Source: Pseudomonas mucidolens (GTDB lineage: Bacteria; Pseudomonadota; Gammaproteobacteria; Pseudomonadales; Pseudomonadaceae). From it: 64,000 nucleotides of DNA. Made by a program: the position numbers and the translations under genes. The stretch is from contig NZ_LT629802.1 of NCBI RefSeq assembly GCF_900106045.1, forward strand, positions 3,224,001 to 3,288,000, given 5' to 3'. The notes under the pieces were generated by a model that saw only the letters and a list, made by a program, of their open reading frames with translations, did not search any database and was not told where the DNA came from. This document shows positions 52,821-62,198 of the stretch, piece by piece (position 1 is the first letter of the stretch; each line of letters begins with the position of its first letter).

Positions 52821-53639
52821 TTGAACATAAAATCATTTGCACTCAAAGCGGCAGGCTGTCTGGCGCTTGCATTTTCATTGAACGCCCAAGCAGAAGTCGA
52901 CTACGGCCACATGTACTCACCGATGCTACCCAATGAACAAACGATGAACGATTTACCTTATGCAATCCCCTGTGCGGAGGCCAAAAATCAGTATGGGCCG
53001 AAATTTTACCGCTGCACTTGGTATACCCGTCCGAGAAATATTACTCAGTGGAATACACAACAGCAGCGCAACGTTACCTTCAGCAATCACATCAGCGGTA
53101 GATGCGTGCGCGGCACCTGTCGTGCGTCCAATGGGTCAGGTATCTATGGCATGTACGGTCAAGACCTCAGCTTTATTCTGTCCATTTACTACTACATCTA
53201 TGAAAGCGAGGATGGTTATCCGATTGCCTATCGCATGGATGGTGGGCCAAACAAGAAGGGGAAAGAGGTTACTTACTCTCAAGCCCGTACGACGCTTCAG
53301 GACTTCTTGCTCGATCACGGCATCAGCAAAACGAGTGCAAAAGACGCTATTGCCGCCTACTCATTGGATGCGCATGCAATGAATGATTCATCAGTGGATG
53401 ACGAACCACAGACCGAAAAGACACCCATGACAAAACCAACAAAAAACATCGACGTAAAGGAAGCCTGGTGCAACCCGCGCGCAGACGATGAATGCACCAT
53501 CAATGGCAAAAAAGTGCCCAGGGCGGAGCTTAAGCAATACCTGCCAGCTGCCTACGAACTAGAAGTGCTCAATGCAGGAGGACACTGCGAGTATCCAATT
53601 TGCTATGATAAAAATGATAAACCGATTGGAATCAACTAA
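52821..53639 (+). CDS. Secreted Cys-rich protein of unknown function
   Basis: A 272-residue protein from a TTG codon, with a signal peptide (FALKAAGCLALAFSLNAQA, cleavage after AQA near residue 24). The mature part holds paired-looking cysteines (CAEAKNQYGPKFYRCTWY; GRCVRGTCRASNG; WCNPRADDECTINGK; GGHCEYPICYDK) that could form disulfides, and an acidic/threonine linker near residues 190-210. No family is recognised. It is AT-richer than the core, probably island cargo, and follows the histidine phosphatase. Confidence 0.6.
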   Translation: MNIKSFALKAAGCLALAFSLNAQAEVDYGHMYSPMLPNEQTMNDLPYAIPCAEAKNQYGPKFYRCTWYTRPRNITQWNTQQQRNVTFSNHISGRCVRGTCRASNGSGIYGMYGQDLSFILSIYYYIYESEDGYPIAYRMDGGPNKKGKEVTYSQARTTLQDFLLDHGISKTSAKDAIAAYSLDAHAMNDSSVDDEPQTEKTPMTKPTKNIDVKEAWCNPRADDECTINGKKVPRAELKQYLPAAYELEVLNAGGHCEYPICYDKNDKPIGIN

Positions 53640-55164
53640 CATTAAGGCAAATTTCAATCCATGGCTATTTTCCACTGGTAAATATTAGAGACTGGAGCAG
53701 TTGTAGTTCATACGCACGTTTGCAACTCTTTGCTAAAACTGCAACACGAAATATCTGATCAAGAGAGCCCAACGAAAGATATCTCATCTCGAGAATGATC
53801 CCTGCTCGGCCTTAAAGTTCATTATGCCATCACGAGAAGATCGCTACGCATGCACGCCAATACGGCAAAAAGAGGCATGCAGCGCACTTGTTTGCCCAGT
53901 TGTCCTCGCTTCAAAGCGATATCATCGCTCAATTAGTAATCGAATCGCCTCAGCGTCCAGCTGCCACCACAGCTTTATGTTGCGCTGACCTTGCAACAAG
54001 CATCGAAATGCCGTGTCTAAAATGCCGTTAGTTGAGTTGGTCCATCTACAGTCCAAATTCAGTATCGCGATAATTTTTCCGGATCTGCGAGAGATTGTCG
54101 AATCTGTAATATTTATCTTTACCTGGCGCAGATTGTTTAATTGTTTTGACATATAACTGCAGTTATCACAACGCTATAGTGCGTCGGGCCTCAGCATCGG
54201 GTGATAAGCGCCATTCAAACCTCAGCACCTGCCTCCCCCTAGCCACCCTGGCAAGCTTTCAAGTTGCGCTACATCTTTGCAAGCAGAGAAAAGATTAGAA
54301 GGATAAATTGCGAAATGAGGCCATTGAGGCTTTGGTAAGACGTGGTCGTAATCATTGGTTTCGTGCTGGTCAGCCCTTTTCCCCAAGTGGTCCAGCCCAG
54401 TGTGGACGGACGCCGTGAGCTGCCTGTAATCGCCGTCATAACTCCTGGCCTTGATCTTCTCAAAAAAATACTTTGCCGCTCCTGCGGTTATGATTTGGCC
54501 GGAGTAATCGGACTTGAGCGCCCGCTCTGTCGTCTTTATAGAAGGGGTAAGCTAGTTGAAAGTTGCGCAAAAAAGTTGGTACGCTGCTGAATGGTTTCCG
54601 AAGTTCTGGCCCAATATCGGGTGGTGCTTATCGAAAGCCCGGTACGCTCAGCTATCTGATACAGCAAAGCCCGTCGCGGAAGTACATCCGCCGGACTTTA
54701 CCAAAGATTTCCATCCCAATCTACCTTTGTTCAGCTATCCAAAAAGTGAGCAGATGCAGTTGAACACTTGGGTCAGTTTAGGTCAGATGGCAACCCTCCC
54801 CTACCACATACAATGCCTACATCTGCACAGGGATGCCAGTCTAGATCTAGAACTTAATTAAGTATAAAATCACACTCAACCAATCTTCAACCTCCTATTC
54901 AACATAAAGCGCATCTAACAAATCGATTACTAGGCGGAAGTACGCATGGTCTTTCGAACGCCTTAAGTCGCCGCATAAATATTATAATCAACGATTGATC
55001 CAACCAGAAAAGCTATCACACCCATCACTCACATCACACCAATTGATTGTTTCACTATAAAAGATAGATAAACAAAGAAAGAAAAAACAGAATTCATACT
55101 AGGAAAATCAATAAGCATCTACTTTATTGATACTTTTATTTTTCCTGACAGAATGATATAATAC
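53640..55164. other. Long region of gene fragments, no intact gene seen
   Basis: In these 1.5 kb no frame begins with a good ribosome binding site and reads a known domain. Partial open stretches include a minus-strand 76-codon frame at 53922-54152 (MSKQLNNLRQVKINITDSTI) and a plus-strand frame over the same bases reading HARQYGKKRHAAHLFAQLSS without a start. Plus-strand frames at 54342-54590 and 54556-54861 also show some amino-acid patterning. This looks like decayed cargo. The last 300 bp (54862-55164) are very AT-rich and hold nothing recognisable. Confidence 0.4.
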
Positions 55165-55194
55165 GTGTATAGCAAACAAAAAGGCGCCGAGAAA

Positions 55195-55536
55195 ATGAAA
55201 AAATCATATGCCAATTTAGTATTAATGGCTACTGCTCAAGAAAATTCAACCTTTACAATCAGAGGTGAGTTCTATAATGCACGGAAATTCAATGTTTCCA
55301 TATTAAACAAAGGCGATCTTTCTGTTTCTTTTGAAGGAGATACTCAATTCGTTCTTTTAGGAAAAAACCTAGATCGTTATGAAATGTATGAGTTTAGCGC
55401 GAAGCTTTTCTCCACTATAGATCCCTACATGGAATCTACAGGTGAGGTATTTTTCATTTCGAAAAATGAAGAAATTTATACTGCGTCATTTATAACTATA
55501 GAAACCGAAGCCACTAAGAATTTGAGCATCATATAA
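55195..55536 (+). CDS. Hypothetical protein in AT-rich island DNA
   Basis: A 113-residue protein from the ATG at 55195 (MKKSYANLVLMATAQENSTF); a GTG ten codons upstream is an alternative. It contains FTIRGEFYNARKFNVSILNK and SVSFEGDTQFVLLGKNLDRY and reads as an all-beta protein with no signal peptide or membrane segment. Base use is strongly AT-rich, unlike the chromosome. No family recognised; the frame is long for such AT-rich DNA, which supports a real gene. Confidence 0.45.
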   Translation: MKKSYANLVLMATAQENSTFTIRGEFYNARKFNVSILNKGDLSVSFEGDTQFVLLGKNLDRYEMYEFSAKLFSTIDPYMESTGEVFFISKNEEIYTASFITIETEATKNLSII

Positions 55537-56494
55537 TCCAATCTTAACTTTATTGCAATCCCACAGTCGGACAATAGAGTCACAGAGCACTAATCCAAAA
55601 TAGCCTTCTGGCAGATAAGTATTGGCAATACTCTAAAATCATCAACATCCAAGCACAGTGGCAGCAACAAACTATAGACGCTCGCACTAAAAGCAATTGA
55701 GCGAGAGCCAAACACGCTTGATTGCTCAGAAGGCACCATTGGATTAGCCATGGAGATCGCGTAGCCTATTAGATACACGTTTTCAATGCATCTTTTTTTA
55801 GAAATTCCTTTTCATATCCAATTAAAAACAAAAACCAACACTTATCCATTACTGATGGATATTTGTGATTTTTTCTATCTGAATGATTCTGCACCGACCA
55901 AAACGTTTAAAAAAGGAATAAACGGAGTGCCCGCTTCACATCTAGATGTGACCAAACGTCTGCCTCTGCATCCGATCGCTTCCTCAGACGCTATACGCAA
56001 GCCCAGCCCTAAATCTTCGTCACTGCCAAACTCAGCGAAACGCGTAGAGGCTGAAAAGTCTGATTCCAATGGTGTTGGCATTTTTAGACATTGATTCAAT
56101 ACCCTCACTGTCCCGCATGCATGCAGTCAAACCAACATGACGCACTCTAACCGTAAGTGACTGCATTACATATAGGATTAATAAGAGCCCACCAACCTAC
56201 CAAAGTTACAGCAGATAAATTTTCAGATCAAAAAACAATGATCACCCTTAACTGCAGAAGGGCTTAAATTTATTTTAACTTAAAGCTTCAACATAACCAC
56301 CATTAAAACCATTACAGACTTCTTACTTAATAGCAATACCACCACCTAAACCTCGATTAGAGAATTAAAGCAGACCCTCTATTAACTCAGCAAAGTCTAT
56401 AATGCTTGAGGCGAAGAGAGTTTTGTATCCGAGCTAAATCGCCCCAGTATAGAATTAACGTAAGTACCCACTCTCAGGTCTCCCTCCTGCCGGC
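55537..56494. other. Region without recognisable gene
   Basis: Short frames only. A plus-strand stretch at 55786-56094 ends PSPKSSSLPNSAKRVEAEKS and a minus-strand frame over the same bases reads FAEFGSDEDLGLGLRIASEE; either could be a fragment of a lost gene. From 56110 to 56460 the DNA is very AT-rich and nothing is seen. Confidence 0.4.
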
Positions 56495-56499
56495 GGTGA

Positions 56500-56710
56500 C
56501 AGCAATTCATTAACCGAGCCGCGCGGGAGAACCACCATGGCGGTGATCAGCGGCTCGCAGGCAACTTCTTCCCGACCCAAGATCGATTGTAAGCGCTCCA
56601 CAAGCGCTATCTAGCCAAAGGTGAGCGGCGAGTTTAGGGATGCGGCTGACGCGTGCAGTTCCACGGCAGCAACGCTTCGTAATCTTCAACTTACGTCGCG
56701 CCAATGGTAG
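56500..56710 (-). pseudogene. IS66-family TnpC remnant
   Basis: On the minus strand VEDYEALLPWNCTRQPHP is followed by further broken frames. The leucine-leucine-proline-tryptophan-asparagine motif is the conserved C-terminal end of IS66 TnpC transposases. Upstream (to the right) the TnpC body is missing, so only the last codons survive. Another IS66 piece, TnpA, is found near 61.4 kb in the opposite orientation. Confidence 0.5.
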
Positions 56711-57046
56711 CAGTCCTAATGCATGGTGCCGCCGCGCATAGGGCTCTTGACCGTTGACCTTGACGGTGCCGACTAAGCTGTATATTTTAACACCGGCTGT
56801 GGCGCCTTATAGTCCACAAGCTTAAAGGTATAGGGTAACGGCAGGCTCTTTCGGCTTTGGCTCCGGGATACATAATAAGGGGCGAAAGTTTGAAAGAAAT
56901 TGGGAGCGCACCGTAGTGATTAGGCAAGCACTTTCAAAAGCGGGTTGTGGATCCCTGACGGATCTTTCCAAACCAATTTTCAGCGCAATAATATATACGC
57001 TACCGATTACCCGGCGAAACTCTCAGCTCGATCTCCGCCCCCCCCC

Positions 57047-57165
57047 CTAAGTGATAAGTTCGTCGATGAACACACGCATAAAGCTCTTGCCCACGCCATT
57101 GCCCTGAAACTCAGGAAATACGATTACATCTGAAAGAAAAAATCGAATCTAGCCGTTATGAATCC
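57047..57165 (-). pseudogene. GNAT acetyltransferase fragment
   Basis: The minus strand reads FFLSDVIVFPEFQGNGVGKS then FMRVFIDELIT before a stop. QGNGVGKS is motif A of GNAT acetyltransferases (acetyl-CoA pyrophosphate loop). Only about 35 residues remain, and the frame ends in a run of ten C bases (57038-57047). Confidence 0.5.
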
Positions 57166-57660
57166 CGAGCCGAGGCGATGCATCCGCTCAGGGACGGAGA
57201 GCTGGAATTGCGGGTCGAGGTTAACAGCTTCGATCGGACCCAGCAGGAACTGTCAATACTGACGCCTATGTATACGCCCAGTCGATGCTGGTGACGCGCA
57301 GTGGCACCAGCAAGGTGTTGGCGCCTGACCTGACTGGGAACCGCCTTGCCATCGTTGGTCACTTTCTGCCGAGATATGCGATCATAGCGAACTACCCCAG
57401 ATTGCGCTACGGCTTCACACATCGGCGCAAAGCGATATTGGCGCGGTGGCGTTCAATCAGGCGGATGCTTATCTGGGAGATGCCGTCAGATACTCACTAT
57501 CTGGTTGGCAAATACTTCCTCAATGAGGTCTACCTGACGATGTTGTCGGGAGTGCTCGACCAACTACCACGTGGCCGCGCCTATTGGCACGGCCAGGCGA
57601 TTTACAAACAGGAGAACACGGGGGTGATCAGCAGTTTTTGGTCGGCTCTAGAATATGACC
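57150..57660 (+). pseudogene. Remnant of a BvgS/EvgS-type sensor (SBP_bac_3 domain)
   Basis: Pieces in two or three frames read ESRAEAMHPLRDGELELRVE, NRLAIVGHFLPRYAIIANYP, then after a shift ALRLHTSAQSDIGAVAFNQADAYLGDAV (in part: GAVAFNQADAYLGDAV), then THYLVGKYFLNEVYLTML. This is the solute-binding-protein-like (family 3) periplasmic domain seen in unorthodox sensor kinases. The kinase part is absent. At least two shifts make it dead. Confidence 0.55.
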
Positions 57661-57735
57661 TTAGAGCGTACCTTTCTAGCTAGGCCTTCGCCATCATCGC
57701 CTCTTAACCTCCTCCCCTCGTAACCGTAAGTGTGG

Positions 57736-59217
57736 TCAGCCCCCCCAAGCCGTTCTACCTTCGGAGTGGTTTTCAATTGTAGGTTTTGATCCCCACCATG
57801 CAAAGCTCGTCGGCTTCGTAAGGCCTCCATCCATTAGCAAATGCCCACGCCCTGATCGCCGGGAAATTAAGTTTGTATTTTTATTGTCGGCGACACTCAC
57901 ATACTTTTCAATTAGCTGTTCGATGCGGTCGTCTTCCCATTGGTTTAATTTAGCGAGAAATTCTGGCGGGAGCGAGCCTTCCTCGGGAAAGTCCATTTGC
58001 AACAAGTCAGGTAGGTATTTTTGCAGAGACGTGGTTCCACCCGAGGCGGCATTCAATGCACGGTCTAACTCAGCCCAGAACGTAGCTCCCTGACGATAAG
58101 CAAGCGCCGTCAACTGATGCTCATCAACCTTATCCCCGATAAACCTGTACTTAACTGGCCTGCTTGGGTCAATAAAGTACCGGGCCAGCTTTTCACCCGC
58201 TATATCGTTGGGAATGGCATGTTGCATCGCCCGTAACCCGTAGTAATGGGCGATGCTCTCATTTATCCAAGTGGGCATACTGGGCCTATTTCCTCGCAGG
58301 GCATCCGCCAGTTGATGAAATTGTTCGTGCGCGAGAATCATGAGGGTAGTGGCTAAATGCTCAGACGCATTCTCTTCATCGTTCATGAGGTAATTTGCCA
58401 GAAAGCTCCTACTCCCTGCGGCACCACCTGCGCCCCCCTTGTACGCGTCTACACCGATCCACACAACTAATAACGATCGATCTTTTTCCGGTACCAATTT
58501 ATCGGCGAATATAACGCTAGTGAGGTAATGCAAAACTTGCGAATGCAAAGATAGCAGTCCCAATCCGTGCACGCGCTGCCAGTTGTCAGCCACGTAGTGA
58601 ACAGTAAAGTCGCCAATACGCTGATGCTCGACTTCAGGTGCGCCCACAACGAAAAACTCTGGAGCGTTGTTTCCGCCCGGGATTCGCCACCCTCCGGTTT
58701 TCATGGGCGTAGCACCGAGCAATTTCGTGCTGGCACTGGCCGGCCGCAGAATGTTACTTTGAGAATTAGGTTCGATAATGCGCAGTAATGAAGTCGGTTC
58801 GGACAGCAAAATCCATTTTCCTTGATTCATTGACGTACTTGTCTGAGCGGAGACCTCGTATGTACCATCCGGCATCATAGGCGGGCTGATCGTCCATATC
58901 ACACGCTGGCACGCCGGCGGTACGATCCAATTACCATCTTCATCTTTCGCGAGCGGTTCTTCACCGCTGTCGCAATGCGGTAATTCAACCTGTTCTTTAA
59001 GGCCCCAAGATACACCACGGGCGCTGAGCTTTCGAAATGAAGCCCCATCGCTAGGCGGGAGCACGTAAGTCATTTCCAGTACAGAAGGCTTACCCTGTGG
59101 TTGCCGAACTGTGTATCCATTCTCAGCACATGCCATCGCACCAAAGCAACAGAGGGCTGGTACCATCAGAACTGGGAATAAAGCTGCAAAGGTTAGATTT
59201 TTATTTATGAGAAACAT
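57736..59217 (-). CDS. Secreted gluzincin-like zinc metalloprotease
   Basis: A 493-residue exported protein. The signal peptide (MFLINKNLTFAALFPVLMVP, more hydrophobic residues follow) ends near ACA. Residues about 30-150 form a beta-rich domain with one or two disulfides. The catalytic core has HEQFH at 297-301 and the third zinc ligand E320 in WINESIAHYYG, the gluzincin pattern of M1/M61-type peptidases. The ATG at 59217 has GGAG upstream. The gene is intact amid dead neighbours. Its last codons run through seven consecutive G bases (C-run at 57740-57746 on the plus strand), so small length changes would alter the C-terminus. Confidence 0.75.
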   Translation of the reverse strand: MFLINKNLTFAALFPVLMVPALCCFGAMACAENGYTVRQPQGKPSVLEMTYVLPPSDGASFRKLSARGVSWGLKEQVELPHCDSGEEPLAKDEDGNWIVPPACQRVIWTISPPMMPDGTYEVSAQTSTSMNQGKWILLSEPTSLLRIIEPNSQSNILRPASASTKLLGATPMKTGGWRIPGGNNAPEFFVVGAPEVEHQRIGDFTVHYVADNWQRVHGLGLLSLHSQVLHYLTSVIFADKLVPEKDRSLLVVWIGVDAYKGGAGGAAGSRSFLANYLMNDEENASEHLATTLMILAHEQFHQLADALRGNRPSMPTWINESIAHYYGLRAMQHAIPNDIAGEKLARYFIDPSRPVKYRFIGDKVDEHQLTALAYRQGATFWAELDRALNAASGGTTSLQKYLPDLLQMDFPEEGSLPPEFLAKLNQWEDDRIEQLIEKYVSVADNKNTNLISRRSGRGHLLMDGGLTKPTSFAWWGSKPTIENHSEGRTAWGG

Positions 59218-59256
59218 TTGATAGATCTCCAAGTATTCAGGTGCATTGACAGTATA

Positions 59257-59487
59257 TTAACCAAATGCGCACACGGTGGGTGACGGGCTAATAAAGCTAC
59301 GTGGGGATGCGATTGCTGGCAGAACTTCATAGTTAATAATCACACCATGCAGCTTGAAGCCGACTTTAGCCGCGGGCGCCCCTCTTTCACCACTCGCTTC
59401 CGATATTGTTTCCTCGTAGTAATCGGCTCCCGAATCTTGATAGTCATCCCAGAAAAGCGCATGGGACTTTAGAACAGCGGCAGAATC
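59257..59487 (-). pseudogene. C-terminal remnant of an unknown gene upstream of the protease
   Basis: Stop-bounded minus-strand frame of about 77 codons without a start: DSAAVLKSHALFWDDYQDSG, then ISEASGERGAPAAKVGFKLH and GVIINYEVLPAIASPRSF. The residue use looks like real protein, not shadow. It ends 40 bp before the protease start and reads the same way, so it may be the tail of a former operon partner. Family not recognised. Confidence 0.35.
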
Positions 59488-60037
59488 TTACGGGCTGCAG
59501 CTGTGACAGCCTTGGGTTCATCATCAAATCTCTTGCATCCGAATATGGTTACGGCCGTTATAATTACCCATCTGTCACGATGATATACGCGGCCCGATTA
59601 GAACAAATTCGGAAGTCCCTCGATTCATTCCAGACAGTCGCAAGACACGCCCAATTAGCGGAGCATTCACCATGACAACTGGATCAAGATAAAAAGACTT
59701 TTTTATTGAGAAATTTCATACTCCCTACAAATCTGACTTTTAGCAGTCCATACATCGTTACGGAGTAGGACCGTGTGCCGGGATCAAGCTCAGTTGAAAC
59801 TTTACATTAAAGACACTCGATTGTGAAATCGAAACACAAGAGAAGAGACATCAAACAAGCACCAGTCTGAAATTTAAGATTTGTCTTATTTACATACATA
59901 ACAAAAAAAGACTACAGTCGGCATAAAACAAAAAAGGCGTAGCGAAGAAAATATTCACTCAACAATGAACAGCTGACATAGAACCTCTCTCTCTACCAGC
60001 AAACCAAATCAATGGCTCCCACGAAGTGAAACCATCT
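59488..60037. other. Gap without recognisable gene
   Basis: About 550 bp, increasingly AT-rich to the right, with only short frames on both strands. A stretch of A/T tracts near 59880-59960 may be promoter or spacer DNA. Nothing else seen. Confidence 0.45.
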
Positions 60038-60450
60038 ATGACTTTCCTAGAATCAATCAATATCGGAATCAGTAAAGCAAAAAATGAAAGCAAAGACATC
60101 GAAATCATCAGTAAGCTTTTCGATGAATTAAACGTAGATCTTCAAAAAATCTCGAAAAACATCAAAATATTAATTAGAGAAACACATCAGCAAGGTAAAG
60201 ATAAAGATAGCCCTAAACATTTAAAACACCATACATACACGAGCTGCTCCCTGCAACTATGCCATAAGTTTGGGATTGAAACATACGCACAACTAGCATC
60301 TCTAAAAAAAAAGCATTGAGGGTTTCCCCTGCATACTAAACTTTGCAGAGAAGGATTATCCTTGCAAAAATGAATATGAACTTAGAAGCGCTATTAGGGC
60401 ACTACTATCATCCTCTAGTTTCGGATGGGCACTTATGAATGCTCTACGAA
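60038..60450 (+). pseudogene. AT-rich gene interrupted at a nine-A tract
   Basis: From the ATG at 60038 the frame reads MTFLESINIGISKAKNESKD and LFDELNVDLQKISKNIKILI and stops just after a run of nine A (60304-60312). With eight A the frame would continue as SIEGFPCILNFAEKDYPCKN and RSAIRALLSSSSFGWALMNA to a stop near 60448, about 136 residues in all. The continuation has protein-like composition, so either the gene is frameshifted or its length is switched by slippage. No family recognised. Confidence 0.4.
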
Positions 60451-60500
60451 ATTAAATACTTCAAAAAAACCACTTCATCTTTACAAGTGCAAAGTTTCTA

Positions 60501-60855
60501 ATGAAAGAAAAGCATCACATCGCCAAAAAAGAAATATGGATACTATCGCCAAAAGACCCAAGCTTAAAAACAAACCACCACAAGATCAATTTAACTCGAA
60601 CCGAGTTAATCCTAATAACTAAAATACACCAAAACCAAGAGCGCGTTACAAGCAAAGAGGATTTAATAAAATCTATCGACAGAAACCCTGAGACTTATAC
60701 TGGCATTGAGATGTTCCTCAGCCGCCTACAAAAAAATTCAGAAAATTCAACACAGAGGAACATTTATTTCGCTCTGTAAGAAACCGTGGCTACTGCCTTG
60801 TGCAGATAATAATAAGTTCTGATGTTCTTTTCACACGTCAACTCCAATATTATTG
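60501..60855 (+). pseudogene. Winged-helix (OmpR/ToxR-type) regulator, frameshifted near its end
   Basis: The frame from 60501 reads KKEIWILSPKDPSLKTNHHK, INLTRTELILITKIHQNQER, VTSKEDLIKSIDRN and IEMFLSRLQKNSENSTQRNI. This follows the OmpR/PhoB-type effector domain (beta-sheet, recognition helix, wing). The last wing, normally ending R-G-Y, is found in another frame as FRSVRNRGYCLVQ after the apparent stop at 60779. One extra base near 60765 explains this. No receiver domain precedes it, so if repaired it would be a short ToxR/CadC-like regulator, perhaps of the neighbouring fimbrial genes. Confidence 0.5.
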
Positions 60856-61066
60856 ATAAGTCTGCTGAAGCGTGAAACACAAGATGGCAAAATCGGACGC
60901 ATCAAACTCAAAAACTCACTAGCGATTACATTATAAACACGCGGACACACACTAAGAAAAATGCACCACACTGGCGACAGCACACCAACTAAACAAAAAG
61001 CAAATACACATCTAAACGAATGCTAGCGCATTTTGGTTAAAACACTGCCTCCCAACCTTCAGCAAA

Positions 61067-61258
61067 TCATTTTTTTAGTAAAAAACCGAAAAATAGAAAC
61101 CAGAACACAAGAAGAATCAACGTCATCAACACCCACTGCCTTCCCATACGAAAGCCATCCGAATTAACCAGCAACGTGATTATGGTTAATAATACTGAAA
61201 CCGATAGGGCAATTGGTGATTTATGGGCTATTGCTGGTAGAGTAGAATTAGAAATCAA
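61067..61258 (-). CDS. Small two-helix membrane protein (possible)
   Basis: A 63-residue frame, MISNSTLPAIAHKSPIALSV, with two hydrophobic helices (about 14-32 and 43-60) and a short basic end FGFLLKK. No clear ribosome binding site. It could be real or a fragment. The 240 bp to its left (60841-61066) hold nothing recognisable. Confidence 0.35.
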   Translation of the reverse strand: MISNSTLPAIAHKSPIALSVSVLLTIITLLVNSDGFRMGRQWVLMTLILLVFWFLFFGFLLKK

Positions 61259-61390
61259 GCGCCCTTAAATCTTACTTAACTGATCGTACCAGCATCAGTA
61301 ATCACTTCTCCTTGGGATTCTCTTGCAAGATTCCTTTTTCACTAAGTTTGCAAATTTTCAGGTGATCCAAGAGCCCCCCTTGGAGAGCTT

Positions 61391-61579
61391 TTGGGCTACG
61401 AGCTACCGCGCCACTGGAGCCAGAAGAAAAAGCTAGCCATGATTCGCGAGAGTCTTGTGCCAGGGCAAAGTGTTTCTATCGTTGCTCGGTGCCACGACAT
61501 CTATGCCAACCAGTTATTGCTGTTGCGCAGCCGTATCAAAACAGCAGCTTCTCTGTGGTCAGCCCGGGCGAAGCCGTGA
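61391..61579 (+). pseudogene. IS66-family TnpA remnant
   Basis: The plus strand reads LPRHWSQKKKLAMIRESLVP, then GQSVSIVARCHDIYANQLLL. This is the helix-turn-helix N-terminus of IS66 TnpA (normally RHWS, EKLAMIRES, GQSVSIVARRHGINANQLF). It breaks off near KTAASLWSARAKP and is followed by a nine-C run (61601-61609). TnpB and TnpC are not present after it. Confidence 0.7.
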
Positions 61580-61686
61580 TGTAGGCCTGCGATCTAGGCG
61601 CCCCCCCCCTCGACCGTATGTAACCGAACGGCCAACAAATCTTCCTGATTCCCGCGTTAAGGCTACGCGGTTTGCCTTTGTCGATG

Positions 61687-62055
61687 TCAGCTATGCGGAT
61701 CGAGCTCGGCTTTTGATAGATCAACGGAAGCTCTGATAGCATCAATTACGTCTTGAGCGAGCGCCATAACTGTCGTTGTACTGATTTCAATCCGACTGAA
61801 AATGTCTTTTCTCGGGCCGTGTTTCCAAGCAGCGCTTGCGTAAAAAGCATCTTGAGATACTTGGCGATGGCTCTCGCTTTCATAGGAGCGAATCAGGTGA
61901 TATCTGTCACAATCATGTGATGAGCTGCCATAAGAAACGACATCTATGCCAGCTTCCAGGTGAAGCGAAACACTTACATTCTGCACTATTTGATGAAAGT
62001 CCTATCCCGATCCTGGCTTTAGAGTGTACATCAGGATTTCAATAATTCGAGTCAT
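61687..62055 (-). pseudogene. NIPSNAP/monooxygenase-like small protein with premature stop
   Basis: From the ATG at 62055 the frame reads MTRIIEILMYTLKPGSG, then TAG, then DFHQIVQNVSVSLHLEAGID, VVSYGSSSHDCDRYHLIRSY and EISTTTVMALAQDVIDAIRA. The start and the dimeric ferredoxin-like pattern suggest a NIPSNAP or ABM-domain protein. A single base change gave the stop at codon 18, the rest is open, so the inactivation is recent or the protein restarts downstream. Confidence 0.55.
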
Positions 62056-62198
62056 TCCAAATCTTCCATGTGGAGTTTCAACGTGAGCATTGGCCTGATT
62101 CCTTGGTGAATACGCCTGGAAGCGATAGGAAAAACCCAGAAATATGCGCCGGCGCTTTTATATTTTCCAAACGTGACTCTCAACAGGCATTACTCCAA

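Noticed and set aside
53922..54152. 76-codon minus-strand gene MSKQLNNLRQ
   Set aside because: No family, no ribosome binding site, and the opposite strand also reads protein-like over part of it; kept only as part of an unresolved region.
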